A stretch of DNA of 64,000 nucleotides from contig NZ_JBDNCH010000002.1 in the NCBI RefSeq assembly GCF_039769985.1, forward strand, positions 1,488,001-1,552,000, written 5' to 3'. Below are positions 29,818 through 41,001 of the stretch, piece by piece. Under the pieces are notes generated by a model. That model was not told the origin of the DNA and did no database searches. It saw only the letters and a list, made by a program, of their open reading frames with translations. The DNA is from Ponticoccus litoralis. Its GTDB lineage: Bacteria; Pseudomonadota; Alphaproteobacteria; Rhodobacterales; Rhodobacteraceae. The translations under genes and the position numbers were made by a program. How positions within the stretch are numbered: the first letter of the stretch is position 1; each line of letters begins with the position of its first letter.

Positions 29818-31390
29818 ATGTGTGCTCCTTCCGTGCCGCGTGCGGCGGCGAGCCCGTCCCAGACGGGCGCCAGCGCGCTGCGCGATGCTGCGTATGAGGT
29901 GAAAAGTCGGTCGTAGAGGGGGACAAGCGCCGGGTCCGGCTGTTCCGGCTGGCCCAGCAGCGGCGTGACCCAGTCGGCGATGCAGGCATCCATGTCGCCA
30001 TAGGCGCCGATGGCCACGGCGGCCATCATGGCGCAGCCCGCCGCACCCGCCTCTTCGCGGGCCGAGACGCGCACCGGCGTGTGCAGCGAGGCCGCCAGCA
30101 CGCGGCGCAGCGCGGCAGAGCGGGCGGCGCCGCCGGTCAGGCGCAGTTCGGCGGGCATCTCTCCCATCGCGGCGTAGCAGTCGCGCGCCGCCATCCCCAG
30201 CCCCTCGATCACCGCGCGGATCACGTCGGCAAAGCGGTGACCGGCGTTCAGGCCCACAAGGCTGGCGCGGGCATCGGCGTTGACGAAGGGGCCGCGCTCT
30301 CCGGCCTCGGAGATATAGGGGTGATAGACCAGCGCGCCGGGCTTGGACTTCAGCATCCATGTGTCGATATGGGCGACGAGGTCGGCGTGCGACGGCTCTG
30401 GCCCGAATTCCGCCATCAGGTCGGCGGCGAGCGCCAGTGGCCCAGTCGATGTTGAGCGTGGCGGCCATGTTGGTCTGGACCTGCGTCACGAGGCCGGGGA
30501 CCGGCAGGCAGATGACGTAGCCGGTGCCCTCGGCGTTCAGGTGGACCCCGTCCGAGGTCACGGCCCGCATGTGGACACCGGTGGAGCCCACGGTCGAACA
30601 GGCGGCGCCCGCATCGCCGGTGTGCACGCCCGCACCCAGCGCCGTCATGACCATGTCGACGTAACCCAGCGAGACGGGTGTGCCCGCACGCAGCCCGGTC
30701 AAAGCCGCGGCCTCGGCGCTGAGCGGATGCGTGACCTGCGTGCCGTCGAGGATCTCGGGCAGCAGGGCGCGGCGCGCGGTCAGGCCCAACGCCTCGATCA
30801 CCGTGTCGTTGTACTGGCGGGTGCGGAAATCGCCGAAGGTGAAGGAGGCCTCGGAAGGGTCGGTCGCCCGCACCCCGGTCAGCCGCAGGTACAGCCAGTC
30901 CTTGCAGTGCAGCGCCACCTCTGCCGCGTCCAGAAGCGCCGGGCAGCTGCGGTGCATATGCGCCATCTGCGCGCCCTGCTGGCAGGTGTTCAGCCCGGTG
31001 CCCGTCGCCTCGAACCGGGCGCGGTTCATCGGGCCGGCTCGCCAGCGCCTTCACCGTCGGCGCGGCGCGCGCATCCAGCCAGAGCCACGCGTCGGTCACC
31101 GGCGCATCCTCGCGCCCCACCAGCCAGGTGCCGTCACCCTGCCCGGTCAGCGCCACGGCGGCGCAGCGGGCGGCGAGCTTCGGAACCTTCTCGCCAAGGC
31201 CGCGCAGCGCCTCGGCGCAATCGGCCCATGTGCGGGTCAGGGATTGCGTCGCGGCGCCGTCGCCGCCTGTCGTATAGGTGTTGCGCACGGCAGAGGCGGC
31301 GATCTGGCGACCGCCCAGCGTGAAGGCCACCGCCTTGATGACCGAGGTCCCCGCGTCGATGCCCACGATCAGGTCGGACGAATCGCTCAT
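29814..31390 (-). CDS. eryA: Erythritol kinase EryA (frameshifted twice)
   Basis: FGGY kinase phosphorylating erythritol. The start DLIVGIDAGTSVIKAVAFTL, the ATQSLTRTWADCAEAL segment and FEATGTGLNTCQQGAQMAHM match Brucella-type EryA. Two frame breaks are inferred: one extra base at 31036-31037 (restoring LASGPMNRARF) and one extra at 30438, where CCAGTGG corrected to CCAGGG gives DWALALAADLMAEFGPEP. The corrected length is about 524 residues. It is the first gene of eryABCD and faces the importer operon across 399 bases. Confidence 0.9.
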
Positions 31391-31789
31391 CCCCTGCCCT
31401 CTCGTGCAAATCCCACCATGTCCGGCACGGCTTTCCTCCCTCTAGTCATCTGGTCGCCGCCCCGCTGCGGGCGGTCACCGGGTCGGTTTCACCTATGCCC
31501 GCAAAGCAGGCATGACCCCCGTTTTCCCGCCCAAGGCTTAGCACGAAATTTTACCAGTGCATGAATTTTTTTGCAGACATAGTAATTTTTTTCAATTACG
31601 GTCCTGTCAATCCGCCGCACCCGGGGTGACCCGAACGGGGACCGACACCGGGAATTGAGGAGTTTCGGGGCTGGTGGAGAGGGAGGATTTCATGCGCGCA
31701 CCCAAGAGGTTGCCGACTTCCCGTCCGACATGAACCAAGCCCCCGGGAACGGGGCGCACCCCGACACAGGGTTGAGGAGGCATCACGTC
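31391..31789. promoter_or_regulatory. Divergent eryA / importer control region with AT-rich island
   Basis: No gene is visible in these 399 bases. An AT-rich island at about 31545-31600 stands out from its GC-rich surroundings. It holds a GTAATT-N6-AATTAC inverted repeat (31582-31599) and TGCA...TGCA boxes flanking a T tract (about 31558-31575). TAAAAT on the minus strand near 31550 could serve eryA as a -10. This is the natural place for EryD to control both the catabolic and the transport operon. Confidence 0.5.
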
Positions 31790-32439
31790 ATGGCCATGAC
31801 CGGCACCACGGCAGCACGCAGCAAGGTCTCGCGCCGCAGCCTGATCCTTGGCGGGGGCGCGGCCCTCGTTCTCGTCGCCATCGCGCTCGACACCACCGTG
31901 GTCCACGTCGGGTCGGAACAGGACCTGCGCCAGCAGGCCTTCGATCCCGACCGTTTCGGCGCGGCAGAATTCCCCCGCATCCGCGAGGCCATCGTGGAGC
32001 GCGCCGCAGAGGCGCCCGCGCTGGTGACCAAGCTGGCCGCCGACAAGGCGGGCGCGGTGGCGGATCACGGCATTCAGGCGGGCGCCTTCCCGGTGATGGC
32101 CGTGACCTTCACCGGCACCCTGGGCGAGGGCAAGTCCGGCATCTTCGCCGTGACCGTGCCCGACCTGCCGGACGGCCAGACCATCCGCGTGCAGACCGGC
32201 CCCGCCATCAACGGCACCGAGTTGCGCGACTTTCCCGGCGACATCGTCTTTGGCGCCTTTACCAACCAGATCGAGTTCCAGGACGCCGGTGCCGCTCTGA
32301 ACCGGGCCATGTCCGCAGAGGTGCTGTCGGATCTCGACCGCGATACCCTGACCGGCAAGACCGTCACGGTCACCGGCGCCTTCACCATGATCAACCCGAA
32401 AAGCTGGCTGGTGACCCCCGTCCGCCTCGAGGTTGCGGA

Positions 32440-32443
<4 letters not shown>
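31790..32443 (+). CDS. DUF2291-family membrane-anchored protein of the polyol importer
   Basis: A 217-residue protein with one N-terminal hydrophobic segment (about 19-38, SLILGGGAALVLVAIALDTT) and a periplasmic remainder. DUF2291 proteins accompany RbsABC-type importers for polyols and erythritol; their biochemical role is not established. GAGGAGG precedes the ATG. The stop overlaps the ATPase start as ATGA, so it is the first gene of the importer operon. Confidence 0.78.
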
Positions 32444-33990
<1,547 letters not shown>

Positions 33991-34006
33991 CGGGAGGAAC
34001 CCAAGA

Positions 34007-35053
34007 ATGACGGACACAACGACTTCCGCCGCCGGGCAAAGCCCCGCGAAGAAATCCGGTTTCAACCTGATGCACCTGCTGCTCGAGGGCCGCGCCTTCT
34101 TTGCGCTGATCGCGATCATCGTCACCTTCTCGCTGCTGTCACCGAACTACGCGACCGTGTCGAACTTCCTGATCATGGCCAACCACGTGGCGATCTTCGG
34201 CCTTCTGGCCATCGGCATGCTGCTGGTGATCCTGAACGGCGGCATCGACCTGTCGGTGGGCTCTGTCCTCGGGCTGACGGGGGTCTTCGCGGGCTTCCTG
34301 ATGCAGGGGGTCGAGCTGGAGGCCGCGGGCGTGATCCTCTACCCGCCGGTCTGGGCCGTCGTGGTGCTGACGCTGGCGCTGGGGGCCTTTGTGGGCTTCT
34401 GCAACGGCATCCTCGTGGCCTTCTTCAAGGTGCCCGCCTTCGTGGCCACCCTTGGCTCGCTCTACGTGGCGCGCGGCGTGGCGCTGCTGATGACCAACGG
34501 CCTGACCTTCAACAACCTGTCGGGCGACCCCTCCCTGGGCAATACCGGCTTCGACTGGCTGGGCTTCAACCGCATCGCGGGCGTGCCGGTAGGCGTGATC
34601 ATCCTTGCGCTGGTCGCCGTGGCCGCCGGGCTTCTGCTGTCGCGCACCGCCTTCGGGCGCTGGCTCTATGCCTCGGGCGGGAACGAGCGCGCGGCGGAAC
34701 TGTCCGGTGTGCCGGTCAAGCGGGTGCAGATCATCGTCTACATGCTGTCGGGCATGTGCGCCGCCATCGCGGGCCTCGTCCTGTCGTCGCAGCTGACCTC
34801 TGCCGGGCCGACCGCGGGCACCACCTACGAGCTGACCGCCATCGCCGCGGTCGTGGTGGGCGGGGCCAGCCTGATGGGCGGGCGCGGCACCGTGCGCGGC
34901 ACGCTTCTGGGCGCCTTCGTCATCGGCTTTCTGTCCGACGGGCTCGTGATCATCGGCGTCTCGTCCTACTGGCAGACCGTCTTTACCGGCGCGGTCATCG
35001 TGCTGGCCGTGATGCTGAACTCGATCCAGTACGGCGGCAAGAAGAAGACCTGA
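34007..35053 (+). CDS. Sugar/polyol ABC importer permease (RbsC family)
   Basis: Integral membrane protein of 348 residues with about ten hydrophobic segments. LNGGIDLSVGSVLGLTGVF, VATLGSLYVARGVALL and GGASLMGGRGTVRGTLLGA are family hallmarks. AACGGGAGG-type sequence lies in front of the ATG at 34007. It forms one operon with the DUF2291 and ATPase genes upstream and the binding protein downstream. Confidence 0.92.
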   Translation: MTDTTTSAAGQSPAKKSGFNLMHLLLEGRAFFALIAIIVTFSLLSPNYATVSNFLIMANHVAIFGLLAIGMLLVILNGGIDLSVGSVLGLTGVFAGFLMQGVELEAAGVILYPPVWAVVVLTLALGAFVGFCNGILVAFFKVPAFVATLGSLYVARGVALLMTNGLTFNNLSGDPSLGNTGFDWLGFNRIAGVPVGVIILALVAVAAGLLLSRTAFGRWLYASGGNERAAELSGVPVKRVQIIVYMLSGMCAAIAGLVLSSQLTSAGPTAGTTYELTAIAAVVVGGASLMGGRGTVRGTLLGAFVIGFLSDGLVIIGVSSYWQTVFTGAVIVLAVMLNSIQYGGKKKT

Positions 35054-35148
35054 CCGCCCCCTTTCCTGCGCCGTCAGGGGAGAGGAGCCCCGGCGTGGAT
35101 AAACCGCCGCAGAATCGGCACCAAGACCAACCAATGGGAGACCACCAC

Positions 35149-36104
35149 ATGATGACCTTCACCAAACGCGCCCTTCTGGCCGCTGCTGCCTCGCTGCCCC
35201 TGATGGCGGGATCGGCCCGGGCGCAGGACCAGGGCCTGATCTCGATCATCGTCACCGAACCGGCGAACCCCTACTGGTTCACCGAGGGCGAGGTCGCCAG
35301 TGACCACCGCCGAGGAACTGGGCTACGAGACCACCGTCGCCGCGCACAAGGGGGACACCAATACCGAGTCGAACCTGATCGACGCCGCCATCACCAACGG
35401 CGCCAAGGCCATCATCCTCGACCCGGCCAACGCGGACGGTTCCGTCGGCGTGGTGCGCAAGGCCACCGACGCGGGGATCCCGGTCTTCCTCGTGAACGCC
35501 GAGATCAACGAAAGCGGCATCGCCATCGCGCAGCTGGTGTCGAACAACGCGCAGGGCGCGGCCCTCGGTGCCGTCGCATGGCAGGAAATGGTCGGCGACG
35601 AGGCCAAATTCGTCGAGCTCTTCGGCAACCCGTCGGACAACAACGCCGCGACCCGCTCGAACGGCTACAACACCGTTCTGTCGCAGTACCCGACGCTGGA
35701 AAAGGTCGCGCAGGAAGTGGCCAACTGGGACCGCACCCAGTGGCTACAACAAGATGCAGTCGATCATTCAGGCCAACCCCGAAATCGACGCCGTGATCTC
35801 GGGCAACGACGAGATGGCGCTTGGGGCCATCGCCGCGCTGAAAGAGGCCGGCAAGCTCGAAGGCACCATCGTCGGCGGTTTCGACGGCTCGCCGGATGCG
35901 GTCGACGCCATCAAGGCCGGTGAACTGGCCTATACCGTGCTGCAGCCGGTCGCCGTCTTCGCCGAAGCGGCGGTGCGTCAGGCCGACTACTACATCAAGA
36001 ACGGCGAGCCGATGGTGGCCGAGGAAAAGCAACTGTTCGACTGCGTCCTGATCACCGCCGACAACGTTGACAAGTACACCGCCCCCTTCGTTCTGTCCGA
36101 GTGA
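35149..36104 (+). CDS. Periplasmic sugar/polyol-binding protein (frameshifted twice)
   Basis: RbsB-family binding protein. It starts with a signal peptide (ALLAAAASLPLMAGSARA), then ISIIVTEPANPYWFTEGEVA. Two single-base insertions break the frame, at about 35299-35301 and about 35740-35743. At both, CCAGTG corrected to CCAGG restores the frame, giving GEVARTTAEELGYETTV and DRTQGYNKMQSIIQ. The corrected length is about 317 residues and the end is VDKYTAPFVLSE. Last gene of the importer operon, followed by a terminator. Erythritol is the inferred ligand. Confidence 0.87.
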
Positions 36105-36127
36105 CCCGGACAGCGTAACGAGTATCG

Positions 36128-36158
36128 CAGGCGTCCCTTCGGGGGCGCCTGTTGCGTT
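36128..36158 (+). terminator. Terminator after the polyol importer operon
   Basis: CAGGCGtCCC and GGGgCGCCTG pair around a TTCG-type loop, 24 bases after the binding-protein stop, with only a weak T-rich tail (TTGCGTTTC). The rest of the gap to tupB (36159-36340) shows no gene and no recognised riboswitch. Confidence 0.55.
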
Positions 36159-36340
36159 TCAGGCGCAGGGCATCCACCCCTGCATAATCCTGCAATATGG
36201 CGCATTTCTTCCAGCCTTGCGGGACAGCACGCCCCGCCACAGCTGGCATCGGGCATCGTGAACGGTCAAACTTCCTCTTGCGAAGGGCCATTCCTGCCCC
36301 GTACCCTAAGGGTCATTGCCGGGAGAGGTGACGGGAAATC

Positions 36341-37051
36341 ATGCAGGATTTCGGAGAGGCATTTTCTCTGGCCCTCGGGCTGGTGGTCTCGCCTTCGGGC
36401 GACCTTGCCGAAATCGTCGCCCTGTCGCTGCGCGTCAGCCTGTCCGCCACCCTGATCGCCTGCCTGATCGGCCTGCCGCTGGGCGCGCTGCTGGCCATCG
36501 CGCGGTTTCGCGGGCGCGGCGCGGCGCTGGTGCTGCTGAACGCGCTGATGGGCCTGCCGCCGGTGGTCGTGGGCCTGATCGTCTACCTGCAATTGTCGCG
36601 CGCGGGGCCTTTGGGCTTTCTCGGGCTGCTCTACACGCCGACGGCGATGATCATCGCCCAGACGATCCTGATCACACCCATCGTCGCCGCCCTGTCGCGG
36701 CAGATCCTCGAAGACATGAACGCCGAATACGCCGAGCATTTCCGCTCGCTCTGCCTGTCGCGGCTGCAACGGGTGCAGGCGCTGCTCTGGGACGCGCGGA
36801 CGGCGCTGGCGACCGTGGCGCTGGCGGGCTTCGACCGCGCGGTGGCAGAGGTCGGCGCGGTGATGATCGTCGGCGGCAACATCGACCACCTGACCCGCGT
36901 CATGACCACCGCCATCGCGCTGGAAACCTCGAAGGGCGAACTGGCGCTGGCCATGGCGCTGGGGATCATCCTCATGGCGCTGGCCCTTGGCGTGAACGCG
37001 CTGGTGCAGGGGCTGCGGATCTCCGCTGAAAGGCAGGAAGCCCATGCGTGA
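36341..37051 (+). CDS. tupB: Tungstate ABC importer permease TupB
   Basis: Inner-membrane permease of 236 residues with five to six hydrophobic segments. LIGLPLGALLAIARFRGRG, LMGLPPVVVGLIVYLQLSR and FDRAVAEVGAVMIVGGNIDH are typical of TupB, the last being the coupling loop. GAGAGG precedes the ATG. It overlaps tupC by eight bases. Tungstate versus molybdate specificity is assigned through the TupA-like binding protein. Confidence 0.85.
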   Translation: MQDFGEAFSLALGLVVSPSGDLAEIVALSLRVSLSATLIACLIGLPLGALLAIARFRGRGAALVLLNALMGLPPVVVGLIVYLQLSRAGPLGFLGLLYTPTAMIIAQTILITPIVAALSRQILEDMNAEYAEHFRSLCLSRLQRVQALLWDARTALATVALAGFDRAVAEVGAVMIVGGNIDHLTRVMTTAIALETSKGELALAMALGIILMALALGVNALVQGLRISAERQEAHA

Positions 37052-37784
37052 TCTCTCGGCACCCGAGGCCCTGCTCGACACGTCGACCGACATGGCGCTG
37101 CGCCTCTCGGGCGTCCGGCTGATCCTTGGCGGGCGGGCGGTGCTGGACGGCGTCGACCTTGCCCTGCCCGGGCAGGGTGTGACCGCCGTCATGGGCCCGA
37201 ACGGCGCCGGCAAAAGCCAGCTGCTGAAGCTGGCCCACGGGCTGACGGTGCCCACGGCGGGCACCGCAACATGGAACGGCCGACCCGCCGCGACGATGAC
37301 GGCCTCGCAGGCGCTGGTGTTCCAGAAACCCGTTCTGCTGCGCCGCTCGGTCGCCGCCAATCTCGACTTCGTGCTGAAATCCCGCCGCAAGGACCGCACG
37401 CTGGCGCCGGGGTTGCTGGCCCATGTCGGCCTTGCCGACAAGGCCCGCCAGCCCGCCCGCGCCCTGTCCGGCGGCGAGGCGCAGCGCCTTGCCATGGCCC
37501 GCGCGCTGGCGCTGGACCCGAAGGTGCTGCTGCTGGACGAACCCACCGCCAGCCTCGACCCCGCCTCTGTCCTCGCGATCGAGCACATCACGCTGCAGGC
37601 CCGCGACCGGGGCGTGAAGGTGATCCTCGTGACGCATGACATCGGGCAGGCCCGGCGCCTGGCCGACGACGTGGTCTTCCTGAACCGGGGGCGCGTCACC
37701 GAACATTCCCCGGCAGAGACCTTCTTTGCCGCGCCCCGCAGCGCCGAGGCCGTGGATTTCCTGAACGGCAGGCTGATCGTCTGA
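37044..37784 (+). CDS. tupC: Tungstate ABC importer ATPase TupC
   Basis: ABC ATPase of 246 residues with Walker A GPNGAGKSQLLKLAHG, signature LSGGEAQRLAMARAL, Walker B VLLLDEPTASLD and switch His in ILVTHDIGQARRLADDV. It lacks the C-terminal TOBE domain found in ModC at 59-60 kb, which separates the two oxyanion systems. It overlaps tupB and is followed by tupA after 35 bases. Confidence 0.87.
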   Translation: MRDLSAPEALLDTSTDMALRLSGVRLILGGRAVLDGVDLALPGQGVTAVMGPNGAGKSQLLKLAHGLTVPTAGTATWNGRPAATMTASQALVFQKPVLLRRSVAANLDFVLKSRRKDRTLAPGLLAHVGLADKARQPARALSGGEAQRLAMARALALDPKVLLLDEPTASLDPASVLAIEHITLQARDRGVKVILVTHDIGQARRLADDVVFLNRGRVTEHSPAETFFAAPRSAEAVDFLNGRLIV

Positions 37785-37819
37785 CCCCCGACCCACCCCG
37801 AAAGACCAATGAGGATACC

Positions 37820-38641
37820 ATGACATTCAAGACCCTGACCGTTGCCGGCCTTCTGGCAGCGCTTCCCCTCTGCGCCGCCGCGCAGGAGGCGATCATCGTG
37901 CAGTCGACCACCTCGACCGCCAACTCCGGCCTCTACGACCACCTGCTGCCGATCTTCTCGGACAAGACCGGCATCACCGTGAACGTGGTCGCCGTGGGCA
38001 CCGGTCAGGCGATCAGCAATGCCGCCAATTGCGACGGCGACGTGCTGCTGGTGCATGCCAAGGCCTCGGAAGAGAAATTCGTCGCCGAGGGCGGCGGCAC
38101 CCTGCGCACCGACCTGATGTACAACGACTTCGTGCTGGTCGGCCCCGCCGATGATCCCGCCGGCATCGCCGGAACCTCGGACATCGAGGCGGCGCTTTCC
38201 GCCATCGCCGAGGCCGAGGCGCTCTTTGCCTCGCGCGGCGACGACAGCGGCACCCACAAGAAGGAGCGCGCGCTGTGGACGGCGGCAGAGGTCGACCCGG
38301 CCAGCGGCTCGGGCGAATGGTACCGCGAGACCGGCTCGGGCATGGGGGCGACGCTGAACGCGGGCATCGGCATGGGCGCCTATGTGCTGACCGACCGCGC
38401 GACCTGGATCAGCTTTGCCAACAAGCAGGACTACCAGATCGCGGTCGAGGGCGACAACGACCTCTTCAACCAGTACGGCGTGATCCCGGTGAACCCCGAG
38501 AAATGCCCCTCGGTCAATGTCGACGCGGCACAGGCCTTCACCGACTGGCTTCTGTCGGCAGAGGGACAAGAGGCCATCGGCGCCTACAAGGTCGACGGCC
38601 AGCAGCTGTTCTTCCCCAACGCGCCGAAACAGGGTAGCTGA
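37820..38641 (+). CDS. tupA: Periplasmic tungstate-binding protein TupA
   Basis: 273 residues with a signal peptide (about 1-21, ending CAAAQ). The mature start has the TupA oxyanion signature STTSTANSGLYDHLLPIF and VAVGTGQAISNAANCDGDVL; later SRGDDSGTHKKERALW and GMGATLNAGIGMGAYVLTDR carry further binding residues. GAGGATACC precedes the ATG. Tungstate is favoured over molybdate because a separate ModA is encoded at 57.5 kb, but ligand selectivity cannot be read with certainty. Confidence 0.87.
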   Translation: MTFKTLTVAGLLAALPLCAAAQEAIIVQSTTSTANSGLYDHLLPIFSDKTGITVNVVAVGTGQAISNAANCDGDVLLVHAKASEEKFVAEGGGTLRTDLMYNDFVLVGPADDPAGIAGTSDIEAALSAIAEAEALFASRGDDSGTHKKERALWTAAEVDPASGSGEWYRETGSGMGATLNAGIGMGAYVLTDRATWISFANKQDYQIAVEGDNDLFNQYGVIPVNPEKCPSVNVDAAQAFTDWLLSAEGQEAIGAYKVDGQQLFFPNAPKQGS

Positions 38642-38668
38642 CAGGGGTAAGCCACAACACAGGCCCCC

Positions 38669-39540
38669 ATGGCAGAACCCGAATACCTGACGGTCCCGGA
38701 ACTGGCAGAGCTTCTGCGCATCAAGGAGCGCAAGGTCTACGACCTTGCCTCCAGCGGAGAGGTGCCCTGCACCCGCGCCACCGGCAAATTGCTGTTTCCC
38801 GCGCGCGGCGTGCGGGCCTGGCTGCTGAAACACAGCCAGGGCCACGTGCCCAAGGTGCCGCGCCCCGCCGTGGTGCTGGGCAGCCACGATCCGCTGCTGG
38901 ACTGGGCGATCCGCGAATCGCGCTGCGGGCTGGCCAGCTACTTCGACGGCTCCACCGACGGGCTGGCCCGCTTCAACCGGCGCGAAGGCGTCGCGGCGGG
39001 CCTGCACCTTCAGGATCCCGAAGGCCGCGAATGGAACATCCCCAGCGTCGACCGCTACTCTGGCTCGACCAGAACGCCGTTCTGGTGCGCTTCGCCACGC
39101 GCGCGCGCGGTCTGGTGCTGGGTCAGAGCATCACCGGCATCACCGCGATGCCCGATCTGCGCGGGCGCCGCGTCGTGCCCCGCCAGCCGGATTCCGGCAG
39201 CGACGTGCTGTTCCGGCAACTGGCGGATCGCGCGGGCCTCGCCCTCTCGGACATGGTCCTGACCGACATCGCCCGCACCGAAACAGAGGCCGTGCAGGCA
39301 GTGGCCCGCGGCGAGGCCGACGCCACCCTTGGCCTGCACTCGGTCGCGCAGGACTTCGGCCTGCCCTTCGTGCCGCTCATCGACGAACGCTTCGACCTCC
39401 TGGTGAACCGCCGCGCATGGTTCGAAACGCCGATGCAGCGCCTGATGACCTTCTGCCAGTCAGAGGCCATGGCCACCCGGGCCGAACGCATGGGCGGCTA
39501 CGATCTCACCGGCCTCGGCACCGTGCGCTGGAACGCCTGA
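38669..39540 (+). CDS. HTH/periplasmic-binding-fold regulator next to tupBCA (frameshifted)
   Basis: The N-terminal excisionase-type helix-turn-helix (about 5-55) reads LTVPELAELLRIKERKVYDL. It is followed by a cytoplasmic oxyanion-binding-protein-like domain (PF12727 type) with GSHDPLLDWAIRESRCGLAS, GLVLGQSITGITAM and RQPDSGSDVLFRQLADRAGL. The frame breaks near 39058-39061, where one base appears to be missing (or two extra). The corrected length is about 290 residues. It follows tupA by 27 bases, so it probably senses tungstate or molybdate and controls tup or fdh genes. This is inference from architecture and position. Confidence 0.75.
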
Positions 39541-39548
39541 CCCCGCCG

Positions 39549-39578
39549 CCCCGGCCCCGGCCCCGGCTCCGGCTCCGG
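39549..39578. repeat. Hexanucleotide tandem repeat, five units
   Basis: Three CCCCGG units followed by two CTCCGG units in the 129-base gap between the convergent tup regulator and response regulator genes. No hairpin with a T tract was identified here. Confidence 0.7.
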
Positions 39579-39669
39579 CACAGGACCCTGCTTCTTCTGT
39601 CCGCAAATATCCCGGGGTGAGGCGCGCAGCGACGAGGGGCAGCGCCCCTCTGCCGCGATCAGCCGCGCA

Positions 39670-41001
39670 TTACCCCTCCCAGGCGGTCACGCGCCGGTCG
39701 ATGGTCTTGCGGCTGACCCCCAGCCGCCGCGCGGCCTCGGCCCGGTTGCCCTCGCAAAGGTCCAGCACGTGCAGGATATGCCGCTGCATCACCTGTTCGA
39801 GGTTCTCGATGGCGCGCGCGCCGGTCACCCGCGTGTCACCGGCGAATTCCGCCGGGAAATCGCCAAGGATCACCGACCGCTCGACCAGGTTCTTCAGCTC
39901 GCGCACATTGCCGGGCCAGTCGTAGCGCCGCATCTTCAGCAGCGTCTCGCCGGACAGGTCCAGCGCCGGCAGGCCCAGCGTCGCGGAAAACTGCTGCATG
40001 AACAGCGCCGCCAGTTCGGTGATGTCCTCGGAACGGTCCTTCAGTGGCGGCATATGGATGCGCACCACGTTCATGCGGTGGTAAAGATCGGCGCGGAAGC
40101 GGCCCTGCCCGACCTCTTCTTCCAGCGCGGTATTGGTGGCGAAGAGAAAGCGCAGGTTCAGCGGAAACTCGCGTTCGGCGCCGATGGGCCGCACGCGCTG
40201 GTCTTCCAGCACCCGCAGAAGCGCCGCCTGCACCTGATCGGGCATCTGCGCGATCTCGTCCAGAAACAGCGTCCCGCCATCGGCCAGCAGGAACAGCCCC
40301 GGCTTCATCTCGTCGCCCGGCCCGTTCACGCCAAAGAGCTCCTGCGCGATATGATCGGGCGAGATCGCCGCGCAGTTCACCGCCACGAAGGGCCGACCGG
40401 CACGGTCCGACAACTGGTGCAGGTGCCGCGCCGCCAGTTCCTTGCCGGTGCCGCTGGCGCCGGTGAACAGAACCGGCGTCGGCAGCGGCGCCAGCTTCTT
40501 CAGCATGGTGCGCACCTCGGCCATCGGTTCCGACGTGCCAAGCAGCTTGCTGCCCTGCGCCTCGGCGTTCAGCTCGTGGCGCAGCAGCGTGTTGTCGCGG
40601 CGCAGGTACTTGCGGTCCAGCGTGCGCGCCACCGCGCCAAGGATCTGGTTCGCGCGGAAGGGCTTCAGCACGAAATCGCTGACCCCGGCGCGCAGCGCGG
40701 CAATCGCCGTTTCCAGGTCCGCATAGGCGGTGATCAGGATCGTATCCGCCAGAAAGCCCAGCTTGCGCTGCTCGGTCACCCATTCCAGGCCGGTCTTGCG
40801 CGGCATCACGTTGTCGAGGATCACCACGTCGAAATGGCTCTCGTCCAGCTTGGTCGAGGCCTCTTCGGCAGAGCCCGCAAGTTCGATGCGCTTCACCCGG
40901 GGCTGAAGCGTCTTGTACAGGAAATTGCGCATCCCCGGCTCGTCGTCGATCACCAGGATCGAGGCACCGGCGAGGTCGCTGCCGTAGTCCTTGCCGTCCA
41001 T
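39670..41001 (-). CDS. NtrC-family response regulator lacking GAFTGA (HupR-like)
   Basis: 443 residues. The receiver domain (about 14-130) has ILVIDDEPGMRNFLY, phospho-Asp in VVILDNVMP, LITAYAD and VLKPF. The AAA+ domain (about 155-385) has Walker A TGASGTGKELAARH and LADGGTLFLDEIAQ. The C-terminal Fis-type HTH has NRAEAARRLGVSRKTIDRR. Where sigma54 activators carry GAFTGA, this protein reads ELFGVNGPGDEMKPGLFLL, so the sigma54-contact loop is absent, as in Rhodobacter HupR and NtrC. It is the last gene of the fdh operon (ATG overlaps the upstream stop). The kinase at 55.2-57.2 kb is the likely partner. Confidence 0.87.
   Translation of the reverse strand: MDGKDYGSDLAGASILVIDDEPGMRNFLYKTLQPRVKRIELAGSAEEASTKLDESHFDVVILDNVMPRKTGLEWVTEQRKLGFLADTILITAYADLETAIAALRAGVSDFVLKPFRANQILGAVARTLDRKYLRRDNTLLRHELNAEAQGSKLLGTSEPMAEVRTMLKKLAPLPTPVLFTGASGTGKELAARHLHQLSDRAGRPFVAVNCAAISPDHIAQELFGVNGPGDEMKPGLFLLADGGTLFLDEIAQMPDQVQAALLRVLEDQRVRPIGAEREFPLNLRFLFATNTALEEEVGQGRFRADLYHRMNVVRIHMPPLKDRSEDITELAALFMQQFSATLGLPALDLSGETLLKMRRYDWPGNVRELKNLVERSVILGDFPAEFAGDTRVTGARAIENLEQVMQRHILHVLDLCEGNRAEAARRLGVSRKTIDRRVTAWEG

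Noticed and set aside
28585..31029. Minus-strand open frame of 814 codons that looks like a kinase-dehydrogenase fusion
   Set aside because: It joins part of eryA and the first half of eryB only because insertions shift the frames; the real genes are separate with an ATGA overlap.
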